Of a stretch of 64,000 bases of DNA, positions 44,551-53,329 are shown in pieces. The notes below the pieces were generated by a model. That model saw nothing but the letters and a program-made list of their open reading frames with translations. It did no database searches and had not been told where the DNA came from. The number at the start of each line of letters is the position of its first letter. Position 1 is the first letter of the stretch. Source of the DNA: Peredibacter sp045999315. Lineage in GTDB: Bacteria; Bdellovibrionota; Bacteriovoracia; Bacteriovoracales; Bacteriovoracaceae. The stretch spans positions 2,914,001-2,978,000 of the forward strand of contig NZ_CP174607.1 of NCBI RefSeq assembly GCF_045999315.1. The letters run 5' to 3'. Made by a program: the position numbers and the translations under genes.

Positions 44551-46605
44551 ATGACTAAGCTCTCCCTTTTCATTGGTCTTTTTCTTTCTCTGTCTCTCTC
44601 CAGTGCTTTTGGAGTAGACACCTTTGGATACTCTGGAAGACTAGTCAAAGTAGATGGATCTCCCGTTCAAGGTCCAGTTACTTTAAAATTAGATCTCGCC
44701 TATACAGATTCAGGTACTGGAGTAGGCCCAGTTCTTTGTTCTAAAGATATATCTGGAGTTACACTAACCAACGGTGTTTTCCACTTAAAAATTGCTTATA
44801 CTAGTGCCGAATGTGGAGGAAATCCTATATCTAAAATATTGGTGGATGTTCCTTCTGGTGAAACAATTGCCATTCGTATAACTGACGTCACAGATTCCGG
44901 TAATCCTAAAGCATATTCATTTCAAGCAGTGCATGCACTTCCTTACGCTGGTGTTTCTTTAATGGCCCGTGATTTGGTCCAAATGGGAGCATCTCCGGGT
45001 CATGCCTTAGTTTGGAACGGCAGCAAGTGGGCTCCTTCTAATGTTGGAACAGGAAACGGAACAATTACTCAGATAAACACCATAGAGGGAATTGAAGGTG
45101 GACCTATCTCAACTGTCGGGACCATTAAACTTGTGGACGGAGGAGTCACCAACGTGAAGCTTGCCTCGGGAATTGATCCCGCAAAACTGAGTGGGACGCG
45201 AGATGCGACGAAGTTTTTACGAGGAGACAATACCTGGGCGACACTCTTGAATGAAGTGATGAATTCACTTCTGACAGGAGTGACAACAACGAATTCACCA
45301 ATCAATGCAACTGATTCATTGCTTGTAGGCATGGGAAAGCTTCAAGGTCAAATCAATGGTCTCTCGTCCGGTAAGTTAGATAAAACTGGTGGAACATTAA
45401 GTATCGGAACCATTGATGGTGTTCCAGATCCAGTGTCTGATAATCAGGTCGCGAATAAAAATTATGTTGATGATAAAATTGCCAATTATGTTTTAAAGGC
45501 CGGCGATACCATGACCGGTAATTTAAATCTGGAAGCAAGACTTCGCTTTAAGTCAACCACTGCAAACTATGTAGAACTCAAAGCGCCAAGTGGGCTAGGA
45601 ACGACTTTCACTCTCAATTTACCTCCATCTATCGGAACATCGGGCCAGCTTTTGACTTCCGACGGATTGGGTGGAATGTCTTGGACGAATCCTGCGGCCG
45701 GTGCAAGTGGTCCCGCTGGAGGAGATCTTTCCGGTACGTATCCCAATCCATCTATTAGTGGACTATCAGCGACTAAAATTGCTGGAGGCGCTGTCGATAA
45801 CACTGAGTTTGGTTATCTAGATGGTCTCTCAGGAAATATACAATCACAACTTAATACAAAAACGACAATTACCAATGGGACGACCTCTCAGTATTTCCGT
45901 GGTGACATGAGCTGGCAGGATTTGGGAACGGCCGTTCGTGGGACAACATTGACTGGCCATGCTTCAACCACCGGAACTATTACTGCAGCAGATTCGATTC
46001 TTTCAGCAATTGGAAAGCTTAACGGAAATCAAGCAAGCTATCTTCCTTTATCTGGAGGAACACTTACTGGTGGTCTCAACATGAGTGGCACGATGATAAC
46101 AGGTCTAGGTTCCCCATCTCTTGCGAGTGATGCCGTTAACAAGACCTATGTGGATTCTCGCCTGGTTTGGGCCACAAGTGGAACTAACGTTTACTATAAC
46201 GGTGGTAACGTCGGAATAGGTACAGCAGCACCGGCCCAAAAATTAGAGGTTGTGGGAACGATCCGGACAACTGATGTGATTTATACTTCTGATAAGAATG
46301 AAAAGAAAAATATCAGGACATTGAATGGAGAGGAGACGATTCGTAAGATTTTGGCCATTCGACCAGTCTCTTATCAATGGAAAAATAATGGCGGCCCTGA
46401 CATGGGTGTCATTGCTCAAGAGTTGAAAGCCATCTATCCGGATCTTGTTATTAAAAATACGGATGGGAAATACTCAGTGAGGTATCATTCACTGATTGCT
46501 CCATTGATTGGGTCAGTACAGGAACTTCATGCTGAAAATGCTGAACTAAAAGCACGTATGGAGGAACTCGAAAGAAAAATGAATGAACTGGTAAAGAGAA
46601 AATAA
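44551..46605 (+). CDS. Secreted tail-fibre-like protein with S74 chaperone domain
   Basis: 684 residues. Start set at the ATG after AAGGAT; it gives a clean signal peptide (MTKLSLFIGLFLSLSLSSA). Middle: beta-rich fibre repeats with GSPVQGPVTLKLDL, ATKFLRGDNTWATL and GGDLSGTYPNPSISGLSATK. The last 100 residues are an intramolecular chaperone (Peptidase_S74): YTSDKNEKKNIRTLNGEE and MGVIAQELKAIYPDLV, then a coiled coil. Such domains trimerise fibres and cut themselves off. Likely a cell-surface fibre, not a phage tail, given the signal peptide and lack of phage genes. Confidence 0.9.
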   Translation: MTKLSLFIGLFLSLSLSSAFGVDTFGYSGRLVKVDGSPVQGPVTLKLDLAYTDSGTGVGPVLCSKDISGVTLTNGVFHLKIAYTSAECGGNPISKILVDVPSGETIAIRITDVTDSGNPKAYSFQAVHALPYAGVSLMARDLVQMGASPGHALVWNGSKWAPSNVGTGNGTITQINTIEGIEGGPISTVGTIKLVDGGVTNVKLASGIDPAKLSGTRDATKFLRGDNTWATLLNEVMNSLLTGVTTTNSPINATDSLLVGMGKLQGQINGLSSGKLDKTGGTLSIGTIDGVPDPVSDNQVANKNYVDDKIANYVLKAGDTMTGNLNLEARLRFKSTTANYVELKAPSGLGTTFTLNLPPSIGTSGQLLTSDGLGGMSWTNPAAGASGPAGGDLSGTYPNPSISGLSATKIAGGAVDNTEFGYLDGLSGNIQSQLNTKTTITNGTTSQYFRGDMSWQDLGTAVRGTTLTGHASTTGTITAADSILSAIGKLNGNQASYLPLSGGTLTGGLNMSGTMITGLGSPSLASDAVNKTYVDSRLVWATSGTNVYYNGGNVGIGTAAPAQKLEVVGTIRTTDVIYTSDKNEKKNIRTLNGEETIRKILAIRPVSYQWKNNGGPDMGVIAQELKAIYPDLVIKNTDGKYSVRYHSLIAPLIGSVQELHAENAELKARMEELERKMNELVKRK

Positions 46606-47100
46606 ATGAGACTCATTACTGCCTTTTTATTTTTGATCACATTGAAGGCCCACGCACAAGTTGCTTGTTCAGGGGCCGATGCCGGAAAAATGCGTGTCTC
46701 TGGAAACTTGTTCCAGTACTGTAATGGCAGCTACTGGGTGAGGCTCAATGCATACCCAGGGTCACCTGCTACTTGCACTGATTATGGGAAAACCTCAGTG
46801 GTTGGAACTTCTCCTTATATGAGGCTTCGTTACTGCGCGCTTAATGGCCAGGCCTTCGAAACAAAATACAGTCAGCATGAACAAACCAATACTGGTTGTA
46901 TTGCCGCTCAGGCGGGGAAGATTACCTATAGTGGTGGAGTCATGCGCTTTTGTGACGGATCTACAAACTTTGCCATGGATTGTACCTGTTACGCCGATAG
47001 CACATGTTGGCGAGAGGGATATCGCCTGTTGTTTGCAAACTGTTATATGACCTGTAATGCGAATGGAACTTATTCAGCTGAGTTTGTTAACTGTGACTAA
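46606..47100 (+). CDS. Cysteine-rich secreted protein
   Basis: 164 residues. ATG directly follows the stop of the S74 gene (TAA-ATG), so the two are coupled. Signal peptide to about residue 18 (LKAHAQ). The mature part has about 13 cysteines and two similar motifs, KMRVSGNLFQYCNGSYW and KITYSGGVMRFCDGST, suggesting a duplicated disulfide-rich domain, perhaps a partner or cap of the fibre. No named family. Confidence 0.82.
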   Translation: MRLITAFLFLITLKAHAQVACSGADAGKMRVSGNLFQYCNGSYWVRLNAYPGSPATCTDYGKTSVVGTSPYMRLRYCALNGQAFETKYSQHEQTNTGCIAAQAGKITYSGGVMRFCDGSTNFAMDCTCYADSTCWREGYRLLFANCYMTCNANGTYSAEFVNCD

Positions 47101-47789
47101 AACCCATCTATAAAATCTTTTAAGTATTTTTGTTCTTTTTTAGTCAGGTCGCCCAATGGCGGCATATGGGTATTCTTCACCATAAAATCTATGGTTATTC
47201 CGTTTTGTCTCGTTAAATACCCTCTGGAGAATGTTCCCTGGTCTTGATGGCACTTCATACAGGCGGGAAGGGTCAGCGGAGTGTTGCTGATTTTCCCCGG
47301 ATGGCGAAAGGGAACATCCCCCACTTGATTATGAGTGGAATTGGTGCTTTCTAGTTTGCCATAGAGCTTAATTCTTAAATTCAAAAGGCCTACCTGAATT
47401 CTCTCGCCTAGAGAATTGAACTCCATTGGTCTGATGGCACGTGGCCCATTTGGGTGGCACATAAAGCAAGAGACTTTAAAGGGAATCTCTTTTTCTTTGC
47501 CAGTAAACTCATTTGTACCTGTTTCAAGTTGATAGAAACGAGTCTTTTTATCTTTCACCGTAATGACGAGCTTGTCCCAGTTTTCTTTTTGAGGTGTTAG
47601 GCCTTCATGACTTTGTCTCATAATCCACACATCCTGACCGTCTTTCCACTGCCAGGTGATTTCATTGTAGACGATGGCGTCTTCGGAGGTTCTTGATTCG
47701 GCCGAAGCAAAAGTAATAGGTGAGGTCATGAATTTGTAGGATGCGAACACTCCCAAAAAGAGAGTGATCGCAAGAATGGCAATTTTCAT
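47097..47789 (-). CDS. Di-haem c-type cytochrome-like protein
   Basis: 230 residues with an N-terminal signal or anchor. Two haem sites, CFMCH (108-112) and CMKCH (177-181), and a possible axial Met in THMPPLGDLT. Between them are regions unlike ordinary small cytochromes. Electron transfer in the periplasm is likely. Its 5' end overlaps the upstream gene (ATGA) and its 3' end touches the convergent Cys-rich gene by four bases. Confidence 0.85.
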   Translation of the reverse strand: MKIAILAITLFLGVFASYKFMTSPITFASAESRTSEDAIVYNEITWQWKDGQDVWIMRQSHEGLTPQKENWDKLVITVKDKKTRFYQLETGTNEFTGKEKEIPFKVSCFMCHPNGPRAIRPMEFNSLGERIQVGLLNLRIKLYGKLESTNSTHNQVGDVPFRHPGKISNTPLTLPACMKCHQDQGTFSRGYLTRQNGITIDFMVKNTHMPPLGDLTKKEQKYLKDFIDGF

Positions 47790-48169
47790 TGATAGTCGCA
47801 GCTTAAGTAAGTTTCTTTACCATCGTAAGAAAGTTTTGAAGTCATTGTTGTGAAGGACTTATTGTTACAGTTACGACGATTACATCCACCACCTGGCTCA
47901 TAAAGTTTGTAACTGATGGTGAGATCGGCCTTGGCCCCTTCGGGAGTCATCATTTCATACTTATACACCTTATATAGGACATCGCTTGTGACTGAATATG
48001 CGCCCGTGAGTGAAGTTACTTTCCCGTTTTCATTTAAGGTTCCAATCGCCTCTTGATTTACTTTATCCTGAACTGTGATTTGAACACCCTGTCCATTAGA
48101 ACAGTCATACCCCGCGACTGCTACCTGAGAAACGAGGGCCAGACCTAGAACTGCTAGTGATTTATACAT
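47786..48169 (-). CDS. Secreted protein, 127 aa
   Basis: Signal peptide to about residue 19 (SQVAVAG), mature part beta-rich with five cysteines (YDCSNGQ, GGGCNRRNCNNK, LSCDYQ). ATGA overlap with the di-haem cytochrome gene, so probably coexpressed. No family recognised. Confidence 0.78.
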   Translation of the reverse strand: MYKSLAVLGLALVSQVAVAGYDCSNGQGVQITVQDKVNQEAIGTLNENGKVTSLTGAYSVTSDVLYKVYKYEMMTPEGAKADLTISYKLYEPGGGCNRRNCNNKSFTTMTSKLSYDGKETYLSCDYQ

Positions 48170-48265
48170 TTGCCTCTCCTTTTGTTGTTATGTGGCCCTT
48201 TCAAAGTACAAATAATTCACCCATTTATGAAATTAATTGATTTAATGAAGTCATTAGAATAATTT

Positions 48266-49105
48266 ATGGGTATGAAACTATCCAATTTGGGCCTCATGGC
48301 CTTCCATCAATGTGCTGTTAGTCTGAATGTCACCGTTGCCGCTGGGAAGCTGGGAATTACTCAATCTGCTTTGTCGCAGCGACTTGCTGCACTGGAGAGT
48401 GAATTAGAGGTGACTCTTTTCATCAGAGACCCCAAGGGGCTGATCCTTACCCAAGAAGGCGCGCGACTTCTGAGATTCACTCAGTCCTCTGAAGGACTTG
48501 AGAATGAGCTTCTGGATGAAATCAGGGGTGGTAAAGAACTTGGAGGAGGTGTTCGTATCGCCGGTTTTTCATCGGTGCTGCGATCAATGATCATTCCATC
48601 TCTTAGTCCATTTTTAAGAAAACACACGAAGGTCCATGCGGATTTTCAGTCTTATGAAATGCAAGAACTCCCTAAAGTTCTTCTAACAGGGCGAGCGGAT
48701 TTTATTATCTTAGACTATGAGATGAATAAAAAAGGCGTTCTTCAAGAGAACCTTGGTTTTGAAGAGTATGTGGTGATTGAAAGTTCTAAGTATAAGTCTC
48801 CGGAAGATGTGTTCCTGGATCATGGCCCGGAAGACAATGCCACAGAGTCATTCTTTCATTTTCAAAAGAAGTCTCTCCCTTACCGTCGTTCATTTATGGG
48901 AGACGTCTATGGGATTATTGAAGGAGTAGAAGAGGGACTAGGGAGAGCGGTGATGAGTCGACATTTAGTGGAGGACAATAAAAAGGTGAAGATTCTTAAA
49001 GGATATAAACCTTATAAAAGACCAGTGACCCTTCACTATTATGAGAGAGCTTTTTATCCGAAACTTTTTCAAGAAATTGTGAAAAATTTAAAAGGGCCGG
49101 AATAA
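48266..49105 (+). CDS. LysR-family transcriptional regulator
   Basis: 279 residues. HTH: FHQCAVSLNVTVAAGKLGIT then QSALSQRLAALESELEVTLF; effector domain from about 95 (GVRIAGFSSVLRSMIIP). ArgP-like in outline. It converges on metNIQ and is divergent from the 47786 secreted-protein gene; targets unknown. No strong Shine-Dalgarno at the ATG; Met3 is an alternative. Confidence 0.88.
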   Translation: MGMKLSNLGLMAFHQCAVSLNVTVAAGKLGITQSALSQRLAALESELEVTLFIRDPKGLILTQEGARLLRFTQSSEGLENELLDEIRGGKELGGGVRIAGFSSVLRSMIIPSLSPFLRKHTKVHADFQSYEMQELPKVLLTGRADFIILDYEMNKKGVLQENLGFEEYVVIESSKYKSPEDVFLDHGPEDNATESFFHFQKKSLPYRRSFMGDVYGIIEGVEEGLGRAVMSRHLVEDNKKVKILKGYKPYKRPVTLHYYERAFYPKLFQEIVKNLKGPE

Positions 49106-49113
49106 CCGGCCCC
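49090..49113 (-). terminator. metNIQ terminator
   Basis: Stem CCGGCCC/GGGCCGG with a TTATT-type loop; the minus strand continues TTTTAAATTTTT. Lies in the 3' end of the convergent LysR gene. Confidence 0.8.
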
Positions 49114-49119
49114 TTCTCA

Positions 49120-49902
49120 TTACCATCCACGTGGTAATTTATATCCCTTAAATCTATTCTTAGCGTATTTTTTGAAACCTTCTGAGTTCAAAGCTTTTTG
49201 AACTTCTTGAATATGGGTCGTTTTAACATCGGCCGTTTTCGCTACCGCCCAATTTACATAAGCATCACTCTTTTCTTGGAAGAGAGCGTCTGTCAGTTTT
49301 AATCCTGAAAGTGTCGCGTAGTTGCCATTGATGATGGCAAAGTCCACATCTTCGCGAGAACGAGGAAGTTGGGCCGCTTCAAGCTGCACAATCTTGATCC
49401 CTTTCAAATTCTTCGCGATGTCACCAGGAGTAACTCTTAGAAGATCTGCTTTCGCAGGAAGTTCAATCCATTTAAGATCCGCTAGAATCACCAGTCCGCG
49501 AGCAAGGTTACTTGGATCATTTGGAACTGAAACGGTCGTTCCTGCTTTTACTTGGGTGAGTGTTTTTGATTTTCCGGCGTAAAGACCAAGAGGGGCCGTT
49601 GGCACCTGAGAAAGGGCCGTGAGTTTAAGTCCCTTTTCTTCGGCAAATTGATCAAGGTAAGGTTTATGTTGGAAAATATTCACATCCAAGGCACCTTGAG
49701 CAAGCGCGATATTGGGTGTTACGTAATCTGAAAACTCCACCAGACGAACTTTATAGCCCTTCTTTTCAAGTTCAGGGCGAAGACCGTCTTTCACAAGTTC
49801 TGCGAAATCCCCCGGGGTGGTTCCGATTACGATCTCTTTTGAAGAAGGATTGTAAGCAAATGCATTTAATGAAACTAAGAGTAATGCCATAAACGTTTTC
49901 AT
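49120..49902 (-). CDS. metQ: Methionine ABC transporter substrate-binding protein
   Basis: 260 residues, NlpA/MetQ family: IVIGTTPGDFAELVKDGLRP, NIFQHKPYLDQF, PNDPSNLARGLVIL and DFAIINGNYA are all canonical. It has a plain signal peptide (LLLVSLNAFA) rather than a lipobox, so it may be soluble. Binds methionine (D or L) in the periplasm and delivers it to MetNI. Last gene of metN-metI-metQ, under the SAM-II element upstream. Confidence 0.95.
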   Translation of the reverse strand: MKTFMALLLVSLNAFAYNPSSKEIVIGTTPGDFAELVKDGLRPELEKKGYKVRLVEFSDYVTPNIALAQGALDVNIFQHKPYLDQFAEEKGLKLTALSQVPTAPLGLYAGKSKTLTQVKAGTTVSVPNDPSNLARGLVILADLKWIELPAKADLLRVTPGDIAKNLKGIKIVQLEAAQLPRSREDVDFAIINGNYATLSGLKLTDALFQEKSDAYVNWAVAKTADVKTTHIQEVQKALNSEGFKKYAKNRFKGYKLPRGW

Positions 49903-49911
49903 CTAGAACTC

Positions 49912-50559
49912 CTAACGACGATTAAAGTGAGAGGCAAGTCGGCCCCCCAAAAGTTGAATGATTTGAACAAGTACAATAAGAACAACAATGGTGATGATCA
50001 TGACGTCTGTTTGAAAACGGTAATAACCATACCGAATGGCAAGATCTCCGATCCCACCGCCACCTACAATTCCGGCCGCAGCTGAATATGAAAGAAAGCT
50101 CACGGTAAGTGTAGTGAATCCCAAAATAAGGGAAGATCTTGCTTCAACGAACAACACACTGAAGATAATTCTTGGAAGACTTGCTCCCATTGCTTCTGCG
50201 GCCTCAATAACTCCCTTAGGAACATCGTTTAAGGCAAGCTCTACAATTCGGGCAAAGTAAGCAATCGCCGCAATAGAAAGAGGCACAGAGGCCGCAATGG
50301 GCCCGATAGTTGTTCCCGTAATGATTCGTGTAAAGGGTCCCACTGAAATCAGGAGAATCACAAAAGGGAAGGACCTTACGATATTAACAACCGTCCCCAC
50401 TAAAAGAGAAAGGAAACGATTTTCTCTAAGACCTCCCTTCCTCCATAGGAAAAGATAGGTTCCGATAATGCTTCCAAAAACGAGTGCCACAATAAGGCCA
50501 ATGGAAAGCATGGTCAGGGTTTCTTGAAGAGCTTGAAGGAGTTCAGGCAGTAAGTTCAT
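49912..50559 (-). CDS. metI: Methionine ABC transporter permease
   Basis: 215 residues with five helices. The EAA loop coupling to MetN is ARIVELALNDVPKGVIEAAE then AMGASLPRI; VNIVRSFPFVILLI and SYSAAAGIVGGGGIGDLAIR are family hallmarks. ATGA overlap with metN, 9 bp before metQ. Confidence 0.95.
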   Translation of the reverse strand: MNLLPELLQALQETLTMLSIGLIVALVFGSIIGTYLFLWRKGGLRENRFLSLLVGTVVNIVRSFPFVILLISVGPFTRIITGTTIGPIAASVPLSIAAIAYFARIVELALNDVPKGVIEAAEAMGASLPRIIFSVLFVEARSSLILGFTTLTVSFLSYSAAAGIVGGGGIGDLAIRYGYYRFQTDVMIITIVVLIVLVQIIQLLGGRLASHFNRR

Positions 50560-51278
50560 GCGATCTCCAGAAATGTTTTACCAAAATCAGAAGTTGGTTG
50601 GATTTCATTATTCACGACATCAAGTTTTTCATGGACGAGCCCGTCCTTCATAAGAGCGACTCGGTGGCAGAGCCTTTTCACGATACTCATATCATGAGTG
50701 GCGATGATGATGGTGATCCCAAGTTCCTGATTAATTTTTTGAAGATAGTTGATGACTTCAATCTTTGTAATTGGATCAAGTGCACTGGTTGGTTCATCAG
50801 CAAGAAGGAGCTCCGGGTGATTGGCGATCCCGCGAGCAATCGCCACACGTTGCTTCTGTCCTCCGGAGAGTTGATTCGGAAACGAATTTGCCTTCTCGAA
50901 AAGTCCTACGATGGTTAAGCATTCTTTTACCCGTGCCTCGATGTCTTTCTTGTCCCATCCCGCGAGTTTTAACGGAAAGGCCACATTATCGGCCACGGTC
51001 TTGTTAGTCAGAAGATTGAAGTGTTGAAAGATCATGCCGATTTTCTGACGACTCTTTCTGAGATCACTTTCAGTTTTTTGCATGAGATCTTCATTGTTCA
51101 ATAGAACCTTTCCCGTCGTTGGGCGCTCTAAGAGATTGATGGTTCTAAGTGCCGTGGATTTTCCAGCGCCTGAGAGACCAATAAGTCCAAAGATCTCTCC
51201 TTGATTGATGGTGAGATCAATTCCTTTCAAGACCTCTGTCCCGTGAAAGGACTTGGTAATGGATGATAAATGAAGCAT
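50556..51278 (-). CDS. metN: Methionine ABC transporter ATP-binding protein
   Basis: 240 residues. Walker A GLIGLSGAGKSTALRTINLL, signature NQLSGGQKQRVAIARG, Walker B LLLADEPTSALDP, switch His in IIIATHD. It lacks most of the C-terminal ACT-like regulatory domain that lets methionine inhibit E. coli MetN (about 343 residues there), so control may rest on the riboswitch. Start at the ATG with AGGAG eight bases upstream; a longer frame to 51398 runs through the riboswitch and is rejected. Confidence 0.95.
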   Translation of the reverse strand: MLHLSSITKSFHGTEVLKGIDLTINQGEIFGLIGLSGAGKSTALRTINLLERPTTGKVLLNNEDLMQKTESDLRKSRQKIGMIFQHFNLLTNKTVADNVAFPLKLAGWDKKDIEARVKECLTIVGLFEKANSFPNQLSGGQKQRVAIARGIANHPELLLADEPTSALDPITKIEVINYLQKINQELGITIIIATHDMSIVKRLCHRVALMKDGLVHEKLDVVNNEIQPTSDFGKTFLEIA

Positions 51279-51334
51279 AAGTCGAACTCCTAAGCAGGAA
51301 TCAACCGGATCAAGTGCGAATGTAGGTGGCAGTT

Positions 51335-51361
51335 TAAAGAAGAAAGAGAAGAATCTCTTTC
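51335..51361 (-). terminator. Candidate attenuator hairpin after the SAM-II aptamer
   Basis: Minus strand: GAAAGAGA, TTCT loop, TCTCTTTC, then TTCTTT. Perfect 8-bp stem starting where the aptamer ends; a plausible weak terminator or expression platform, 57 bases before the metN ATG. Confidence 0.45.
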
Positions 51362-51408
51362 GCGCTTTAGCTGTTTTTCGCCCGCAAGCTGCACTCAAAT
51401 CGGCGTTA
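51360..51408 (-). promoter_or_regulatory. SAM-II riboswitch upstream of metNIQ
   Basis: The minus strand reads CGCC, GATTTGAGTGCAGCTTGCG, GGCG, AAAAACAGCTAAAGCGCG. This matches the SAM-II aptamer pattern: short P1 (CGCC/GGCG) enclosing a loop that starts GATTT and holds CTTGC, then an A-rich strand and the invariant GCTAAA that forms the pseudoknot. Position in the leader of a methionine transporter operon fits S-adenosylmethionine control. Compared from memory with known SAM-II elements. Confidence 0.75.
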
Positions 51409-51570
51409 TATTTATTCTTTCTTTACTGCGTGCTAATTCGTCATGAATCCGAGTGGATTCCAAGGTTTAATTTAAATTAGCAACAACAACAGCAAAGTTT
51501 GTTCATATGGTGCGCATACTAACAGCGGTGATTCTGTGTGTCTATAGGGAAAAAATTCAGGGGAGTGAAT

Positions 51571-52035
51571 CTACTTAATTTTACTCGAACGAATCCAACT
51601 GTTCTTTTTTGACAGCCACCATCCAAATAATTTCCGAATAATTCGATAAATAGGACGCATGATTTGATCAATGAGACTCGTCTTACGAGTTATGATCTGT
51701 GTTGCATGAGATGCTACAAAACTCATGATGAAATCTGTGTCGGCCTGACTGACACCTTTGTCTAGGAAGACTTGGCGAAACGCTTTAGCAATTTCCATAA
51801 ATTGGAACTTCGTAATGCCCATGTGAGCGTGAACTTCTTTCATCGTTCCCCCGTGATAAATATCAGGTCCACCAATGGCGCGGATTAAGTAATCGGTTTG
51901 TTGGCGGGAGAGCCATTCAAGGTCTACACTGATGAAATGATAGGCAATTTCTGGATGATCAAACATATCCAGGTAAAGCCCATAGATGCATTGATGAAAG
52001 AAATCGTAGCCGCCGTACTTCTCATAGATAGTCAT
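51571..52035 (-). CDS. Truncated haemoglobin-like protein
   Basis: 154 residues. Group-1-like globin features: IYEKYGGYDFFHQCIYGLYL, AYHFISVDLEWLSRQQTDYL, IRAIGGPDIYHGGTMKEVHA with the proximal His in EVHAHMGIT. It may bind oxygen or NO. A basic, aromatic C-terminal tail of about 35 residues (RPIYRIIRKLFGWWLSKK) is not part of the usual fold and looks membrane-associating. Bases 51409-51570 separate it from the metNIQ leader; they are AT-rich and hold no evident gene. Confidence 0.85.
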   Translation of the reverse strand: MTIYEKYGGYDFFHQCIYGLYLDMFDHPEIAYHFISVDLEWLSRQQTDYLIRAIGGPDIYHGGTMKEVHAHMGITKFQFMEIAKAFRQVFLDKGVSQADTDFIMSFVASHATQIITRKTSLIDQIMRPIYRIIRKLFGWWLSKKNSWIRSSKIK

Positions 52036-52137
52036 ACAATGATTATGACATGAAGCTTCTGGGGTTCAAGCCCTGATTTACTTCCCAGAGGGTTTATGAA
52101 ATAAAAATTGTCCACATTTCTTTACCTGAGGGGAAAT

Positions 52138-52548
52138 ATGAAAATTTTAGTTTTGGTCGCTTCTTTATTAATGATGAGCTCTGCGTTTGCTACGGAGCTA
52201 AAGTTTAAGTGCGAAATGAAAGACATTCATTACATGAATGAATTCTCACTTGATGCAAAAGTGATTTCACTGGAAGGTGATACTTTTGAAAACATTGAAT
52301 TTGATTTCACGCTTAAGAAAGCTGGTTTTAATACAGAGTCTGAGCGTTTGGTGGTTAATCGCGATGGAGAAATTAAACAATTTGAGGCCGGAACATTTGG
52401 CCAGAAGAGAAGCGTTGGTCTGATCTCTGCTGTCAAAGGCGCGGAAGTAGAATTGGTGAGTCTCTTCATTGATTTCGCTGGTCCGTTCCATTCTCAAATC
52501 CGTTTCTTAAACGGGATGACTTATTACGGGTCTTGTTATTCTCTTTAA
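52138..52548 (+). CDS. Secreted protein, 136 aa
   Basis: Start set at the ATG after GAGGGG, 30 bases inside the longest frame. Signal peptide MKILVLVASLLMMSSAFA; mature part beta-rich with cysteines at both ends (KFKCEMKD, YYGSCYSL), which could pair. No family recognised. Confidence 0.75.
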   Translation: MKILVLVASLLMMSSAFATELKFKCEMKDIHYMNEFSLDAKVISLEGDTFENIEFDFTLKKAGFNTESERLVVNRDGEIKQFEAGTFGQKRSVGLISAVKGAEVELVSLFIDFAGPFHSQIRFLNGMTYYGSCYSL

Positions 52549-52618
52549 TCTTTACATGAAATAAAGGTGCCTCCATTAGAAGACTTCCTTATCATTCGTC
52601 CCTACCAGGGGGCGAAGA

Positions 52619-53323
52619 ATGGGAAGTCTTTTCTTGGAAGGATTGGTTTTGCAAGCAAGTTTGATCTTTGCTTTAGGAGCTCAAAACCTATTTGTTCTTG
52701 AAGCAGGTCTTCAACGTCGCCATCATCTTACGGTTTCCTTCGTTTGCTTCCTCTGTGATTTTGTTTTGATCATGTTGGGTGTCGCCGGTGCGGCCACACT
52801 TTTCGCAAAATTTCCTGAATTTAAAATTGGAGTGGGAATTCTTGGAGTATCGTTTCTATTTACCTATGGCATAAGTAAGATTTTTGCCAGGCCCGAGACA
52901 ACTCCTGAGCCATCTTCAAAAATTATCGAAACATCACTTAAGCGCAGTGTTCTTCTCGCGGCGACTTTTAGCATTCTGAATCCTCATGCTTATTTGGATG
53001 CTTTCATTTTAATTGGTGGGTTCTCAACGAAGTATGATTCACTTTCAGATCGTTTAACTTTGGGCGCAGGGGCCGCCTTCTATTCAGGACTTTGGTTTGT
53101 GCTACTTTCGAGTTTTTCTTCGAAAATGAAGCCGTTCTTGAATCAACCCGTGCGAATGCAACAGGTGATGGCGATTGCTGGCCTTGCTTTGGTTTTCCTG
53201 TCCGGAAAACTTGGCCTGGATGTCGTGAATTGGATCAAGCTCGAATTTCATCATGAGCTTGCAATTAACATCATTGAATATCCAATGCCACCGGGGAATA
53301 TGTTTACTTCGATTCTTTTCTAA
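52619..53323 (+). CDS. LysE/ArgO-type amino acid exporter
   Basis: 234 residues, six helices. Family motifs: FALGAQNLFVLEAGLQRRHH, VCFLCDFVLIMLGVAG, and ILNPHAYLDAFILIGGFS with the conserved NPHAYLD. Exports basic amino acids (arginine or lysine). Unusual C-terminal extension after the last helix (HHELAINIIEYPMPPG). GGGGGCGA precedes the ATG. Convergent with the JmjC-like gene, seven bases apart. Confidence 0.92.
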   Translation: MGSLFLEGLVLQASLIFALGAQNLFVLEAGLQRRHHLTVSFVCFLCDFVLIMLGVAGAATLFAKFPEFKIGVGILGVSFLFTYGISKIFARPETTPEPSSKIIETSLKRSVLLAATFSILNPHAYLDAFILIGGFSTKYDSLSDRLTLGAGAAFYSGLWFVLLSSFSSKMKPFLNQPVRMQQVMAIAGLALVFLSGKLGLDVVNWIKLEFHHELAINIIEYPMPPGNMFTSILF

Positions 53324-53329
53324 AGCTTC

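Noticed and set aside
44551..47100. Prophage tail module
   Set aside because: The fibre has a Sec signal peptide and there are no capsid, portal, terminase or lysis genes nearby.
51279..51398. Longer N-terminus for MetN from an ATG at 51398
   Set aside because: It runs through the SAM-II aptamer and adds 40 residues absent from the family; the AGGAG lies before 51278.
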